In this document: positions 32,425-44,431 of the stretch, piece by piece
Numbering within the stretch: position 1 is the first letter of the stretch
Layout of the letters: each line of letters starts with the position of its first letter
Source: Vicinamibacteria bacterium
GTDB taxonomy: Bacteria > Acidobacteriota > Vicinamibacteria > Vicinamibacterales > UBA8438
NCBI GenBank assembly: GCA_022820825.1
Contig: JAJEEU010000108.1
Coordinates: 1-47,705 of the forward strand
Direction of reading: 5' to 3'
Length of the DNA: 47,705 nt
Notes under the pieces: model-generated
Database searches by the model: none
Seen by the model: only the letters and a program-made list of their open reading frames with translations
What the model was told of the DNA's origin: nothing
Translations under genes and position numbers: made by a program

Positions 32425-32997
32425 TCAGGTGGATACGAGCTGGCGCGCCGCCGCGTCGAATGCGTCGAGCCGCCGCCGGTGCTCGTCGAGGATCGCATGG
32501 TCCCAGCGCGCCGCGGACATCTCCAGGACGGCATGGTGGTACCACTGCATCGCTTCGAGGCCGGCGGTGAACGGCGCGGCAAACGCCAGCCCCTGCTCCT
32601 GCAGCCCGTCGGCCATCTTCGTCAGGTTGTGGATCTTGTCCGCGGAGGCGACGGCCAGCGAGCCCGGGCGGGGCGTCCGGCGCAACTGCTCGATGTACGC
32701 TTCCTTCCGCGCGCGCCACCGCAGCGGCTTGGGAGGTTCCGACACGTCCCGCACCATGCCCAGCACCAGGTCGCCGAAGCCCGAGCGGATGTCCTCGGGG
32801 TCGAGCGTCGTGTCCTCCAGCGTGTCGTGGAGCAGGGCCGCGATGACGGTGTCTTCGTCGAAGCCGAAGTCGGCGGTGATCAACGCCACCGACGTCACGT
32901 GCGTGACTTCGTAGCCGCGGCCGGCCTTGCGGGTGCGGAGCCCGTGCGCCTCCAGTGCCATCGCAAACGCGCGCTCGACGCGTGGTGAGTAGTGCAT
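32425..32997 (-). CDS. Single-domain HD hydrolase (SpoT/MESH1-like)
   Basis: A 190-residue cytoplasmic protein. The RelA/SpoT-type hydrolase HD motif is present: H33 in VTHVTSVAL, H57-D58 and E61-D62 in ALLHDTLEDT, and a later aspartate in ASADKIHNLTKM. Such lone HD proteins may hydrolyse (p)ppGpp as small alarmone hydrolases do, but other nucleotides are possible. I chose the ATG at 32997 (MHYSPRVERAFAMALEAH), where family similarity starts. A GTG at 33057 is also open and would overlap the VWA gene by 38 bases. No good ribosome site precedes either. It lies between the VWA gene and DUF3311 in a minus-strand series. Confidence 0.82.
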   Translation of the reverse strand: MHYSPRVERAFAMALEAHGLRTRKAGRGYEVTHVTSVALITADFGFDEDTVIAALLHDTLEDTTLDPEDIRSGFGDLVLGMVRDVSEPPKPLRWRARKEAYIEQLRRTPRPGSLAVASADKIHNLTKMADGLQEQGLAFAAPFTAGLEAMQWYHHAVLEMSAARWDHAILDEHRRRLDAFDAAARQLVST

Positions 32998-33019
32998 CCA
33001 GGTGGGGCCGCCGGGCCGC

Positions 33020-33931
33020 CTAGGGATCGGAGGGTGCGACGTAGCTGCGGCGGGCACGGGCGCTCATGCCGCGGCGGTCCAGCCGGACCATGACCTCGTG
33101 AACCTCGCCGTCGCGCACCTGCGGCGCGAAGCCCAGCACGTACTGGCTGTGCAGCTCCTGGGAAACCCGCGTGAAGGTCGCGCCGAGCTCGTCGCTTTCC
33201 TCCAGCTCGAAGTAGCCGCCGCCGGTTTCCTCGGCGAGTCGCCGGAGGCTGCGGTCGGGCGACGTCCGCCGCCGCCGCACGCCGTCGAAGTACTCCACCT
33301 CCATGCCGATGGAGTAGATCATCACGTCCTCGGCCACCGCGCGCCGCTGGACGTCACGCCAGCCGGTGCGGCTCGCGCTGTCCTGGCCGTCCGTGAGCAC
33401 CAGGATGACCCTGCGGCCCTCGACTCCCTGCAGCGCGACGAGGCTGGCCTCTATGGCGTCGTGCAGGCGCGTGTCGTTGCCGAAGTCCAGTCCCTCGAGC
33501 TCGCCGATCAGCAGGTCGCGGTCGCCGCTGAACTCGGGCGGGACGATCTCGATCTTGTCGTTGAAGGCCCCCACGCGCGCGCGGTCGTCCGGCAGCATGC
33601 GGATCAGGAACTGCTCGGCGCCGCCCAGGATCGTGTCCATCACGTTCGTCGTGCTGATGCTGGTGTCGAGCATCACCACGACCGTGATCGGCCGCACGCT
33701 GTTCTCGAACAGCACGATCTCCTGCGGCTGGCCGTTGTCGAAAATGGCGAAGTCCTCGCGCGTCAGATCCGGCACGAGCCGCCCGTCGCCGTCGGTCACG
33801 GTCACGTACAGGTCGACGAGCTCGGTGCCGCTGCGGAACAGCGGCTGCTGCTGATCCTGGCCGCCCGACGGCACCGCGGACAACGCCAGCAGCATGCCGG
33901 TCGCAAGCAGGAGGGAACGCACGGGCGCCAT
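33020..33931 (-). CDS. Secreted VWA-domain protein (acidobacterial type)
   Basis: A 303-residue exported protein with signal MAPVRSLLLATGMLLALSAV. An N-terminal strand block LVDLYVTVTDGDGRLVPDL, with LTREDFAIFDNGQPQEIVLF, precedes a von Willebrand A domain. The MIDAS residues are D89-T-S91-I-S93 in VVVMLDTSISTT, the threonine in NDTRLHDAI, and the aspartate in ILVLTDGQDSAS. The family (VWFA-related, TIGR03436-like) is very frequent in Acidobacteriota and has no assigned function; it is thought to act in binding or signalling at the cell surface. The gene diverges from the DUF3347 gene by 80 bases. Downstream it abuts the HD hydrolase gene. Confidence 0.92.
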   Translation of the reverse strand: MAPVRSLLLATGMLLALSAVPSGGQDQQQPLFRSGTELVDLYVTVTDGDGRLVPDLTREDFAIFDNGQPQEIVLFENSVRPITVVVMLDTSISTTNVMDTILGGAEQFLIRMLPDDRARVGAFNDKIEIVPPEFSGDRDLLIGELEGLDFGNDTRLHDAIEASLVALQGVEGRRVILVLTDGQDSASRTGWRDVQRRAVAEDVMIYSIGMEVEYFDGVRRRRTSPDRSLRRLAEETGGGYFELEESDELGATFTRVSQELHSQYVLGFAPQVRDGEVHEVMVRLDRRGMSARARRSYVAPSDP

Positions 33932-34011
33932 CCGCCAAGCCTAGCAGACTGCGGCGGCCGATACGTAGTACGCTGTAAGGCTACGGAGCGGGACGCGGGG
34001 AGGGACGAGGT

Positions 34012-34443
34012 ATGAAGATCTTGCTGCTGGCGGTTGTCGGGCTCGTTCTCGGTGCAGGGTCGGCCGCGGCGGAGCTGCCGGCCGAGGTGGCGGCGCCGTA
34101 CCTGCATATTCAGGCCACGCTGGCGGCCGACTCGACCGACGGCGTCAGCGAAGCCGCGCAGTCCATCGTGGCCGCCGCCGGGGACCTGGGCGATGCCGGG
34201 GGCGCAATCGTGATGGCGGCCAACGCCGTGTCGTTGGCCGACGACCTGGTGAAGTCGCGGGCCGCGTTCGGTCTCCTGAGCGACGCGATGATCAAGTTCT
34301 CCGACGACGCCGGGCTCGGTGAGTTGAAGATCGCGTTCTGTCCGATGGCCCGCAAGTCGTGGATTCAGGAGGACGGCGACATCGCCAATCCGTACCACGG
34401 CTCGGAGATGCTGAGATGCGGGTCGTTCCGTCCGTCGCGGTAG
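34012..34443 (+). CDS. Exported DUF3347 (copper-related) protein
   Basis: A 143-residue exported protein (signal MKILLLAVVGLVLGAGSAAA). The DUF3347 pattern is complete: a helix VAAPYLHIQATLAADSTDGV, then IAFCPMARKSWIQ (C110-P-M112) and NPYHGSEMLRCG (C136). The domain also occurs at the end of some RND adaptor proteins, where it is linked with copper. The cysteine and methionine residues would fit soft-metal binding, but binding here is inferred. A GAGG ribosome site precedes the ATG. The end of the gene overlaps the start of the sugar dehydrogenase gene by 28 bases, which suggests coupled translation. Confidence 0.85.
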   Translation: MKILLLAVVGLVLGAGSAAAELPAEVAAPYLHIQATLAADSTDGVSEAAQSIVAAAGDLGDAGGAIVMAANAVSLADDLVKSRAAFGLLSDAMIKFSDDAGLGELKIAFCPMARKSWIQEDGDIANPYHGSEMLRCGSFRPSR

Positions 34444-35762
34444 CCCGCCGCGCCCGCGCCGCCGCGATCTGCGCCGCCGCGCTGCTCGTGCTGTCCGGCG
34501 CCCTGTCAGCACGAATCGGCGCGCAGTCCTCCGGTTCCGGCCTGCCCGCATGTGATCCCGACAACGGCGGCCTGACGCTCCCGGACGGTTTCTGCGCGCT
34601 GGTGGTGGCCGACGGCCTCAGCGGCGCACGCCACGTCGACGTCGCGGCCAACGGGGACATCTACGTTCGCAGCCGGGGCGCGCGCGGGCGCGGCGCCGTC
34701 AACACCAGCGGGGGCGTCTTCGCACTGCGGGACGCCGACGGCGACGGGCGGGCGGAAGTGGTGGAGGAGTTCGGCGACACCTACGGCACCGGCCTCCAGC
34801 TCCGCGACGGCCATCTCTACATCTCGACGCCGACCGAGGTGTTCCGCTATGCGTTGACGCCGGGACAGCTCGTGCCCGCAGGGCCGCCGGAGCTGATGGT
34901 GTCGGAGTTTCCCATGCAGCGCGGGCATCGGGACAAGCCGTTCGCCTTCGACGACGACGGCAACATCTACGTGAACGTGGGCGCGCCGTCGAACGCCTGC
35001 CAGCAGCAGCGGCGGACGGCGGGATCGCCCGGACGCCAGCCCTGCCCGGAGCGCGAGCGGCAGGCGAGCGTCTGGCGCTTCGACGCGGATCGGCCGGGGC
35101 AGACGCAGGCGGACGACGGCCACAAGTTCGCGCTGGGGACGCGCAACCTGCTGGGAATCGCGTGGGACCCCGCAACGCGCGCGGTGTACGCGATGCAGCA
35201 CGGCCGCGACTCGCTGGCGACGCTGTTCGGGGCGTACTTCGATGACGCCGAGAGCGCCGAGCTGCCGTCCGAGGAGCTGTTCAGATTGCGGGACGGCGCC
35301 GACTTCGGTTGGCCGTACTGCTACTACGATCATTTCCTGGGCCGGCGGGTGCTGGCGCCCGAGTACGGCGGCGACGGTGAGGCCGCGGGCGACTGCGGCC
35401 GCTACGAGCGGCCGCTGGTGGCGTTTCCCGGCCACTGGGGACCGCACGACATGATGTTCTACAGCGGCGGCCAGTTCCCGGCCCGCTACCGGGACGGTGC
35501 ATTCGTCGTATTCCACGGATCATGGAACCGCGCGCCCATGGAGCAGCAGGGGTACCAGGTGGCGTTCGCGCCGCGCCGCAACGGCGAGTTCACGGGCGAG
35601 TGGGAGACGTTTGCCGACGGGTTCGCCGGCGTAGCGCCCCTCGTGGACCCGCGCGACGCCGCCCACCGCCCCGCGGGGATCGGCCAGGGGCCCGACGGCT
35701 CGGTCTACGTGACCGACGACGCCGGCGGCCGCGTCTGGCGCATCGTCTACCGGGGCATGTAG
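34416..35762 (+). CDS. Secreted PQQ-type sugar (aldose) dehydrogenase-like protein
   Basis: A 448-residue exported protein (signal MRVVPSVAVARRARAAAICA... up to SARIGAQ). It has the six-blade beta-propeller of soluble glucose dehydrogenase/L-sorbosone dehydrogenase-like proteins: LTLPDGFCALVVADGLSGAR, GDIYVRSR, RDKPFAFDDDGNIYVNVGAP, GHKFALGTRNLLGIAWDP, ADFGWPYCYYDH, FVVFHGSWNRAP and AGIGQGPDGSVYVTDDAGGR. The histidine and arginine in the ALGTRN and SWNRAP blocks are the family's active-site loops. The start is the ATG at 34416, inside the DUF3347 gene, with CGGAGA just upstream. The substrate is unknown, and so is whether PQQ is bound. Confidence 0.9.
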   Translation: MRVVPSVAVARRARAAAICAAALLVLSGALSARIGAQSSGSGLPACDPDNGGLTLPDGFCALVVADGLSGARHVDVAANGDIYVRSRGARGRGAVNTSGGVFALRDADGDGRAEVVEEFGDTYGTGLQLRDGHLYISTPTEVFRYALTPGQLVPAGPPELMVSEFPMQRGHRDKPFAFDDDGNIYVNVGAPSNACQQQRRTAGSPGRQPCPERERQASVWRFDADRPGQTQADDGHKFALGTRNLLGIAWDPATRAVYAMQHGRDSLATLFGAYFDDAESAELPSEELFRLRDGADFGWPYCYYDHFLGRRVLAPEYGGDGEAAGDCGRYERPLVAFPGHWGPHDMMFYSGGQFPARYRDGAFVVFHGSWNRAPMEQQGYQVAFAPRRNGEFTGEWETFADGFAGVAPLVDPRDAAHRPAGIGQGPDGSVYVTDDAGGRVWRIVYRGM

Positions 35763-35789
35763 CCCGCCGCGCGATTTCCGCGCGGCGGG
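35763..35789 (+). terminator. Perfect 11-bp hairpin between the dehydrogenase gene and metH
   Basis: CCCGCCGCGCG (35763-35773) and CGCGCGGCGGG (35779-35789) pair perfectly around ATTTC. It starts on the base after the TAG of the dehydrogenase. There is no T-run afterwards, so it is not a classic terminator, but it is very stable. It may end the upstream transcript or protect it, or attenuate read-through into metH, whose ATG is at 35811. Confidence 0.55.
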
Positions 35790-35810
35790 TCCACCGTCTT
35801 CGAGAGGTTC

Positions 35811-39505
<3,695 letters not shown>

Positions 39506-39509
<4 letters not shown>

Positions 39510-39931
39510 CCGTCGCGCCAGGGGTCGATGACGTCGATGTCGACGTCGTCGAAGTCCCCGGTATTGCGGGTCACGACGGCGGCGTTGCGGGAGCGTGCGA
39601 TGGCGGCGATCTGGTTGTCGGCCTGTGCGACGGGGCGGCCCGCTGCGCGGCGCCGTGCGACGATGTCGGCGTAGTCGCTGGTCGCCGGGCTGTCGAAGGG
39701 AAAAATGCGATCGTCGAACCGTTGGAACAGTTGATCGGCTGCCGCGGCGAGGGCTGTGCGGCGGCGTCCGGCCGCCAGCATGGCGATGCCGGTCCTGATT
39801 TCGGCCTCGGCGATTGCGGTGGTGAACAGGCTGTCCAGCGGTTGGGCGTCCAGCCAGCGCAGCACGCGCGGGTCGGGCCGGTTCCGCATGAGCTCGGATA
39901 TGACGTTGGTGTCGAGAATCAGCGCGGACAT
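39506..39931 (-). CDS. PIN-domain ribonuclease toxin (VapC/FitB type)
   Basis: A 141-residue toxin nuclease. The acidic active-site residues are seen in [12 protein letters not shown] (D7 and E13), [13 protein letters not shown], and [13 protein letters not shown] with the last aspartate in TGDFDDVDI. The pattern (DTNVISE, AEAEI, ADNQIAA) is closest to the FitB subgroup of VapC proteins. The ATG at 39931 is chosen because it follows the antitoxin stop by 2 bases; a TTG at 39937 would overlap that stop. The gene is second in a toxin-antitoxin operon, and its stop overlaps that of metH. Confidence 0.92.
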
Positions 39932-39933
39932 GG

Positions 39934-40182
39934 TCAATCGAACCGGGGCGGCTCTCGCATCGGTTCACGCGGCGGGATGTCAAGTTCGACACCACCGAAC
40001 GGCAGGAACAGCTTGTGTATCGCCGTGCCGAATTTCGTGGCAGGCCTGGCGGGTTGCCGGTCGAGCACGCCCCGCAGGATGATCCGGGCTTCCTCTTCCA
40101 TCGAGTGGCCGTTCTCGGCCGCCCGGACGCGCAGCTTCCGCTTCAGCGTGTCGTCGAGCTGGCGAATCGTGATGCTGGCCAT
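39934..40182 (-). CDS. Ribbon-helix-helix antitoxin (FitA/VapB type)
   Basis: An 82-residue protein with an N-terminal ribbon-helix-helix (MASITIRQLDDTLKRKLRVR, helix ENGHSMEEEARIILRGVL). The C-terminal half (FGTAIHKLFLPFGGVELDIP) is the toxin-binding tail. It should neutralise the PIN toxin and repress their operon as a dimer. An operator-like palindrome lies 33-47 bases upstream of the start. The toxin gene begins right after its stop. Confidence 0.92.
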   Translation of the reverse strand: MASITIRQLDDTLKRKLRVRAAENGHSMEEEARIILRGVLDRQPARPATKFGTAIHKLFLPFGGVELDIPPREPMREPPRFD

Positions 40183-40211
40183 GACGTACCTCCGGTGAGG
40201 TCCAGCTCCAC

Positions 40212-40238
40212 ATTATGCAATGATTGCATTGAAATCAA
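40212..40238 (-). promoter_or_regulatory. Promoter and palindromic operator of the toxin-antitoxin operon
   Basis: On the minus strand, TTGATT (40233-40238) and CATAAT (40212-40217) look like -35 and -10 boxes with a short 15-base spacer. Between them sits a perfect palindrome, ATGCAAT-G-ATTGCAT (40215-40229), covering the spacer and the -10 edge. The ATG of the antitoxin is 30 bases downstream. This is the layout expected for autorepression by an RHH antitoxin (or toxin-antitoxin complex). Confidence 0.7.
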
Positions 40239-41161
40239 GATGGGTTCTTCGACGCGGTACTGCGCTCTTCCTTCAGCGTCTCCAGCTCTTCCAGCGTCCG
40301 CGGCCAGTCGCGCTTGAGCAGGCGCGAGAGGGCGCGGTCGGCGAGCAGCTTGCCGCCGGTCTGGCAGGCGGGGCAGTAGTTCGACTCGTTGCTGGCGTAG
40401 ACGATGCGTTGCACCGGGCCGCCGCAGGCCGGGCACGCCTTGCCGTAGCGGCCGTGAACCGCCATTCCGGGACGGAATGCGGTGACCTTCTCCGGAAATC
40501 CATCGCCCACCTCCTGCCGCAGGCGCACGGTCCAGTCGCGCAGCGTATTCTGCGTCGCGGCGTGCAGCCGGGCGATCTCCGCGTCGGCCAAGCGCTGCGT
40601 GAGCGCTAGCGGCGAGAGGCCGGCGGCGTGCAGGATCTCGTCGGAATAGGCGTTGCCGATGCCGGAGAAGAGCCGCGGATCAGTGAGGCTGCGCTTCAGC
40701 GTGTGGTTCTCGCGCGTCAGCGCCGCGCGGAACGCGGCCAGGTCGGCTTCGAGGGGCTCGAGGCCGCCGCGATCGTGCGCCTGCAATCCGGCCTTGCCCG
40801 CGGCGAGGTGCAGCGCGGCGCGCTTGATGGAGCCGGCCTCGGTTATCAGTAGCGTGCCGCTGGAGAAGTCGAACGCCGCCAGACCGAGCTTCTTCGGAAT
40901 GGCCTTGCCGCGCTCGCGCCAGCGCAGGCGCCCCGCAATCATCAGGTGCAGGACGAGGAAGAGGTCGCCGGCGAGTCCGATGACCACCCGCTTGCCGAGC
41001 CGCGCGACGGACAGCACGCTCCGCCCGGCGGCGTCTTCGAGCGGGGGCGCGACGGAGCGGAGCACGAACGGCCGCAGCAGCCGGACGCGTTCCAGCCGCT
41101 GTCCGACGATGCGCGGCGCAAGGCAGGAGACGTACGCCTCGACGTCCGGCAGCTCCGGCAT
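40235..41161 (-). CDS. Fpg/Nei-family DNA glycosylase
   Basis: A 308-residue base-excision enzyme. The N-terminal catalytic P2-E3 is in MPELPDVEAYVS. The helix-two-turn-helix region has NAYSDEILHAAGLSPLALTQ, and the C-terminal zinc finger is CPACGGPVQRIVYASNESNY followed by CPACQTGGK (two CxxC). The lysine expected for Fpg is seen in LGKRVVIG. The long C-terminal tail after the zinc finger (ADRALSRLLKRDWPRTLEEL onwards) is unusual in length. It could be an Fpg removing 8-oxoguanine or an Nei-like glycosylase; the 'MPELPDVE' start leaves both open. It diverges from the GNAT gene by only 29 bases. Confidence 0.9.
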   Translation of the reverse strand: MPELPDVEAYVSCLAPRIVGQRLERVRLLRPFVLRSVAPPLEDAAGRSVLSVARLGKRVVIGLAGDLFLVLHLMIAGRLRWRERGKAIPKKLGLAAFDFSSGTLLITEAGSIKRAALHLAAGKAGLQAHDRGGLEPLEADLAAFRAALTRENHTLKRSLTDPRLFSGIGNAYSDEILHAAGLSPLALTQRLADAEIARLHAATQNTLRDWTVRLRQEVGDGFPEKVTAFRPGMAVHGRYGKACPACGGPVQRIVYASNESNYCPACQTGGKLLADRALSRLLKRDWPRTLEELETLKEERSTASKNPS

Positions 41162-41190
41162 AACGGGGTGTATGATGCTGCTTCGAGCGC

Positions 41191-41784
41191 ATGGAATACC
41201 ACATCCGCCAGTACGAATTGCAGCAGGGCGCTCTCGAAATCGAGTACATCGAGGAGTACTTCGGCGAGTTCCCGCGCCGCAAGACGGCGGCGGAGGTGAT
41301 CGGCAGGCTCGGCGAACGCGACCACCAGATCCTGATGGCCGAGGCGCCGCTGCCGGACGATCCGTCGACGGTGGTGCCGGTGGCCTACAAGGTGTCGCAC
41401 GAGCTGCGGTCGGACGAGACCGATCCGAAGCTGGCCGACCTGGTCGCGCGCCTGCACGACTGCGTCAAGTTCGCCGGCCGCAAGGTGCTGTATAGCTGGA
41501 TCGGCGGGACGCGCCGCGACTGGCGCGGCCAGGGGTTCTTTCGCGCCCTGACCGAGGAGCAGGAGGCGTGGGCGCACGACAACGGATTCGACGAGATAGT
41601 CGTCAAGACCAAGAACCGGCTGTACGGCATGCGCGGCACGCTCGACCACCTGCAGTTCAACGTGATCAAGTTCGAGCCGCACGCCGGCGACAACCGCGAG
41701 GCGAAGGTGTACCTCAGCAAGCCCCTCGGCCTCGAGGTGCTCGACCGGCACCGCAGCAACCGGTCCGTCGTCCGCTCCACGTAG
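41191..41784 (+). CDS. GNAT-family N-acetyltransferase
   Basis: A 197-residue protein with the GNAT fold. The acetyl-CoA loop is in LYSWIGGTRRDWRGQGFFRA (R/Q-x-x-G-x-G/F variant: RRDWRGQGFFR), followed by the helix LTEEQEAWAHDNGFDEIVVK and the strand LYGMRGTLDHLQFNVIKFEP. The N-terminal MEYHIRQYELQQGALEIEYI is not typical of a signal. The substrate is unknown. The ATG is 29 bases from the divergent glycosylase start, and the SpoU methyltransferase follows by 23 bases. Confidence 0.85.
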   Translation: MEYHIRQYELQQGALEIEYIEEYFGEFPRRKTAAEVIGRLGERDHQILMAEAPLPDDPSTVVPVAYKVSHELRSDETDPKLADLVARLHDCVKFAGRKVLYSWIGGTRRDWRGQGFFRALTEEQEAWAHDNGFDEIVVKTKNRLYGMRGTLDHLQFNVIKFEPHAGDNREAKVYLSKPLGLEVLDRHRSNRSVVRST

Positions 41785-41807
41785 GCGGTCCGCTGCCAGC
41801 GCCTGCC

Positions 41808-42668
41808 GTGGCAATCGAGCCCATCCGGATCCCGACCGTCGACGATCCCTGCGTGCGCGACTTCCGCAGCATGTCGGACCCCGCGCTCATGCGCGAGCGC
41901 GGTCTGTTCGTGGCCGAAGGGCGACTCGCGGTCGAGCGCCTGCTCGCGTCCCGGTTTCGGACCTGCGCCGTGCTGCTGACCGACAGCCTGCTCCCGCGGC
42001 TGGAGCCCGCGCTGGCCGCCCGCGCGGGTGACGGCGGCGGGCCGAGCGTATACCTGACCGATTCCGCGCAGCTCCGCCAGATCACCGGGTTCCGGTTCCA
42101 TCGCGGCTGCCTGGCGCTGGGCGCGCGGCCTGCGTCGGGGATGACGGACGCCGCGGGTCTGCAACCGGACGCGGCGCGTCCGCTCGTGGCCCTGGAGGGC
42201 GTCTCGAACCCGGACAACGTCGGGTCCATCTTCCGCAGCGCCGCCGCGTTCGGCGCGTCGGCCGTCCTGCTGTCGCCGACCTGCGCCGATCCGCTGTATC
42301 GCAAGGCCATCCGCACGTCGATGGGCACGTCGTTGACGCTGCCGTTCCAGGTGGCGGAGGAGTGGCCGGACGCGCTGCAGCGGGTGAAGGCGTCGGGTGC
42401 GCGGCTCGTCGCGCTTACGCCGGACCCTGGCGCCACTGACCTGGAGGCGCTGGTGCGCCGGCGTGACGGCGCGCCGGCGGCGCTGCTGTTCGGCAACGAG
42501 GGCGACGGCGTCAGCCGCGCGGCGCTCGACCTGTGCGACGAGCGGGTGCGGATAGAGATCGAGCCGGCCGTCGACTCGCTGAACGTGGCGACCGCCGCCG
42601 CCATCGTGCTGCAGCGACTGCGGGCTGCGCGCCGCCTCCGCGCTGCGCGCGCCCAGTGGAGAATGTAG
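41808..42668 (+). CDS. SpoU/TrmH-family RNA 2'-O-methyltransferase
   Basis: A 286-residue SPOUT methyltransferase with a short N-terminal substrate-binding domain (MRERGLFVAEGRLAVERLLA). The knotted catalytic domain has motif 1 GVSNPDNVGSIFRSAAAFGA, motif 2 ALLFGNEGDGVSRAALDL and motif 3 IEIEPAVDSLNVATAAAIVL, all three complete. The likely substrates are tRNA or rRNA riboses; the exact target is not deducible. The GTG at 41808 gives MAIEPIRIPTVDDPC; the longer open frame upstream overlaps the GNAT gene and is not used. The antiporter gene begins 5 bases after the stop. Confidence 0.9.
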   Translation: MAIEPIRIPTVDDPCVRDFRSMSDPALMRERGLFVAEGRLAVERLLASRFRTCAVLLTDSLLPRLEPALAARAGDGGGPSVYLTDSAQLRQITGFRFHRGCLALGARPASGMTDAAGLQPDAARPLVALEGVSNPDNVGSIFRSAAAFGASAVLLSPTCADPLYRKAIRTSMGTSLTLPFQVAEEWPDALQRVKASGARLVALTPDPGATDLEALVRRRDGAPAALLFGNEGDGVSRAALDLCDERVRIEIEPAVDSLNVATAAAIVLQRLRAARRLRAARAQWRM

Positions 42669-42673
42669 CGGGC

Positions 42674-44311
42674 ATGGACCTCCTGCTGGATATCGGCTTG
42701 CTGATCGCCGCGGCCAAGATCGCGGAGCAGCTTCTCGGCCGCCTCGGCCTGCACCCGGCTGTGGCCTGCACGCTGGCGGGGGCCGTCCTGGGGCCGCTGA
42801 CCGGGATCGTGCAGCCGCCGGAGGCTGCCGACATTCTCCTGTTCGCCGCCGCCTTCGTCTTCCTTGTCGTGGGCCTCGACGAGGTCGATCTGCCCGGCTT
42901 CCTGGCGGCCGCCCGCGGACGCTACCTGGTCGCGGCAGGCTTCGCGGCCGGCGCCGCGGTGCTTGCCGCGCTGGCGGTCACGTCCGACCAGTGGGGCATC
43001 GGGCTCGGCCTCCGCCTGCCGGCGGCGCTCGCGCTGGCCGGCGTTCTGGCGCTGTCGAGCGTGGCCATCGCGTCCGGCGTGCTGGCCGGCAAGGGCCTGC
43101 TCAAGGAGCAGACCGGCCTGCGGGTGTTCACGACGGTAATCATCGCGGAGACGCTTGTCCTGCTGCTCGTGGCGGCGACCATCAGCGGATTCGACCGCGT
43201 ACCGGCCATCGGCGGCGCAGCGGTGCAACTGGGAAAGATGGCCGGCTTCGCGCTTGGAGTCTGGATTGCCGCGGCGAAGCTGCTGCCGCGCGCCGGCGAG
43301 CTCCTGCGGCGCGTCCCGGGCGCCGCGGCGCTCAATTTTGCACTGCTCGCCGGTAGCCTCGCCCTGGCGGCCGCGGGGGCCGAGGCCATCGGCATGCACG
43401 GCTTCCTGGGCGCGCTGTTGCTGGGCGCCTCGCTCTCGGGGCTGCCGCACCGGCTGCGCGACCGCATGCTGCCGGGCATGCGGCGCTTCGCCGAGGCGTG
43501 GCAGACGCCGCTGTTCCTTGCCGCGGCCGGCGTGCACCTGGATGCGTCTGTCATCGGATTGCCGGCGGCCGCCGTCGTTGCCCTCGTGTGCGTTCCGCTG
43601 GCCGGCAAGCTCGTGGGAGCCGTCGCCGGCGCGCGGCTGGCCGGTCTCGACACCCCGCTCGCGGTTGCCGCGGGACTGATGGCCAAGGGCCCGACGGAAA
43701 TTGCCTTCCTGGCGGTGCTGGCCGCGTCCGGCGTCATCGGGCGGGACGTCTACTCGCTGCTGGTGCTCGTGATGTTCGGATACCTCCTGCTGGCGCCGCC
43801 GGCCATCGGCGCAGCGCTCGACCGTGCGCGGGCGCCGGAGCGCCCGGCGCCGCCCCGGATGGTGCTGCCGTCGTTCGCGCGCCACGCGCTGGCCGGCGTC
43901 AAGGTGAGCTCCGTCCTGGATCGCACGCGGGCCTATCCGGGAACAGACGTTTCAATTGACAGCTTTCTCAGCGACTGGACGGTGCCGAACCAGTACGACT
44001 ACCTGGTCGTGGACGACGGCGTCCCCGTGGGCATCCTTCCGCTGAGCAAGGCGCGGGCAATGCGCGACAGCGCGCGCGCGGACGCCCCGCTGCGCGACGC
44101 GCTGCGCCGGAGAGTGCCGCAGGCCTCGCCCGACGAGCCCATCGACGACGTGCTCCAGCGCATGGCCGGCCACTGGATGACCGTGGCGGCGGTCATGGAC
44201 CCCCGCACCGGCGAGTTCCTCGGCACCGTCACCAGCCACGACCTCCTCGACCTGGTCGCTCTCATGGACGAAATCGAGGACGAGGTGCAGCGTCAGGGCG
44301 CAGAAACGTAG
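42674..44311 (+). CDS. Cation/H+ antiporter (CPA2/Kef type) with C-terminal CBS-like domain
   Basis: A 545-residue protein. The first ~390 residues have about 11-12 hydrophobic helices of the CPA2/KefB class. Helix 5 region LALSSVAIASGVLAGKGLLK, and AAGLMAKGPTEIAFLAVLAA (ion-site area), are the strongest matches. From ~430 a cytoplasmic segment has a CBS-like pair: RAYPGTDVSIDSFLSDWTVP, VDDGVPVGILPLSKARAMRD, and WMTVAAVMDPRTGEFLGTVT. This could sense a nucleotide or control gating. The start ATG at 42674 is 5 bases after the SpoU stop. Exchange of K+ or Na+ for H+ is expected; the ion is not decided. Confidence 0.88.
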   Translation: MDLLLDIGLLIAAAKIAEQLLGRLGLHPAVACTLAGAVLGPLTGIVQPPEAADILLFAAAFVFLVVGLDEVDLPGFLAAARGRYLVAAGFAAGAAVLAALAVTSDQWGIGLGLRLPAALALAGVLALSSVAIASGVLAGKGLLKEQTGLRVFTTVIIAETLVLLLVAATISGFDRVPAIGGAAVQLGKMAGFALGVWIAAAKLLPRAGELLRRVPGAAALNFALLAGSLALAAAGAEAIGMHGFLGALLLGASLSGLPHRLRDRMLPGMRRFAEAWQTPLFLAAAGVHLDASVIGLPAAAVVALVCVPLAGKLVGAVAGARLAGLDTPLAVAAGLMAKGPTEIAFLAVLAASGVIGRDVYSLLVLVMFGYLLLAPPAIGAALDRARAPERPAPPRMVLPSFARHALAGVKVSSVLDRTRAYPGTDVSIDSFLSDWTVPNQYDYLVVDDGVPVGILPLSKARAMRDSARADAPLRDALRRRVPQASPDEPIDDVLQRMAGHWMTVAAVMDPRTGEFLGTVTSHDLLDLVALMDEIEDEVQRQGAET

Positions 44312-44431
44312 CGCCCGCGCAGCCTCCGCCGCGCAGTGTGCGGGTGGGGTGGCTCAGTACGAGCGATAAACCAACTCCCTCCGCATGGCTTCGGCGTGTT
44401 CGCGTTCAGGTCGAAGCCGCGTTTCTCGCGC

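Noticed and set aside
35763..35810. Cobalamin or SAM riboswitch before metH
   Set aside because: Only 48 bases, mostly one hairpin; none of the conserved riboswitch boxes are present.
41714..43885. 723-codon open frame opposite the SpoU and antiporter genes
   Set aside because: Both plus-strand genes have clear motifs; the antisense frame is compositionally biased only.
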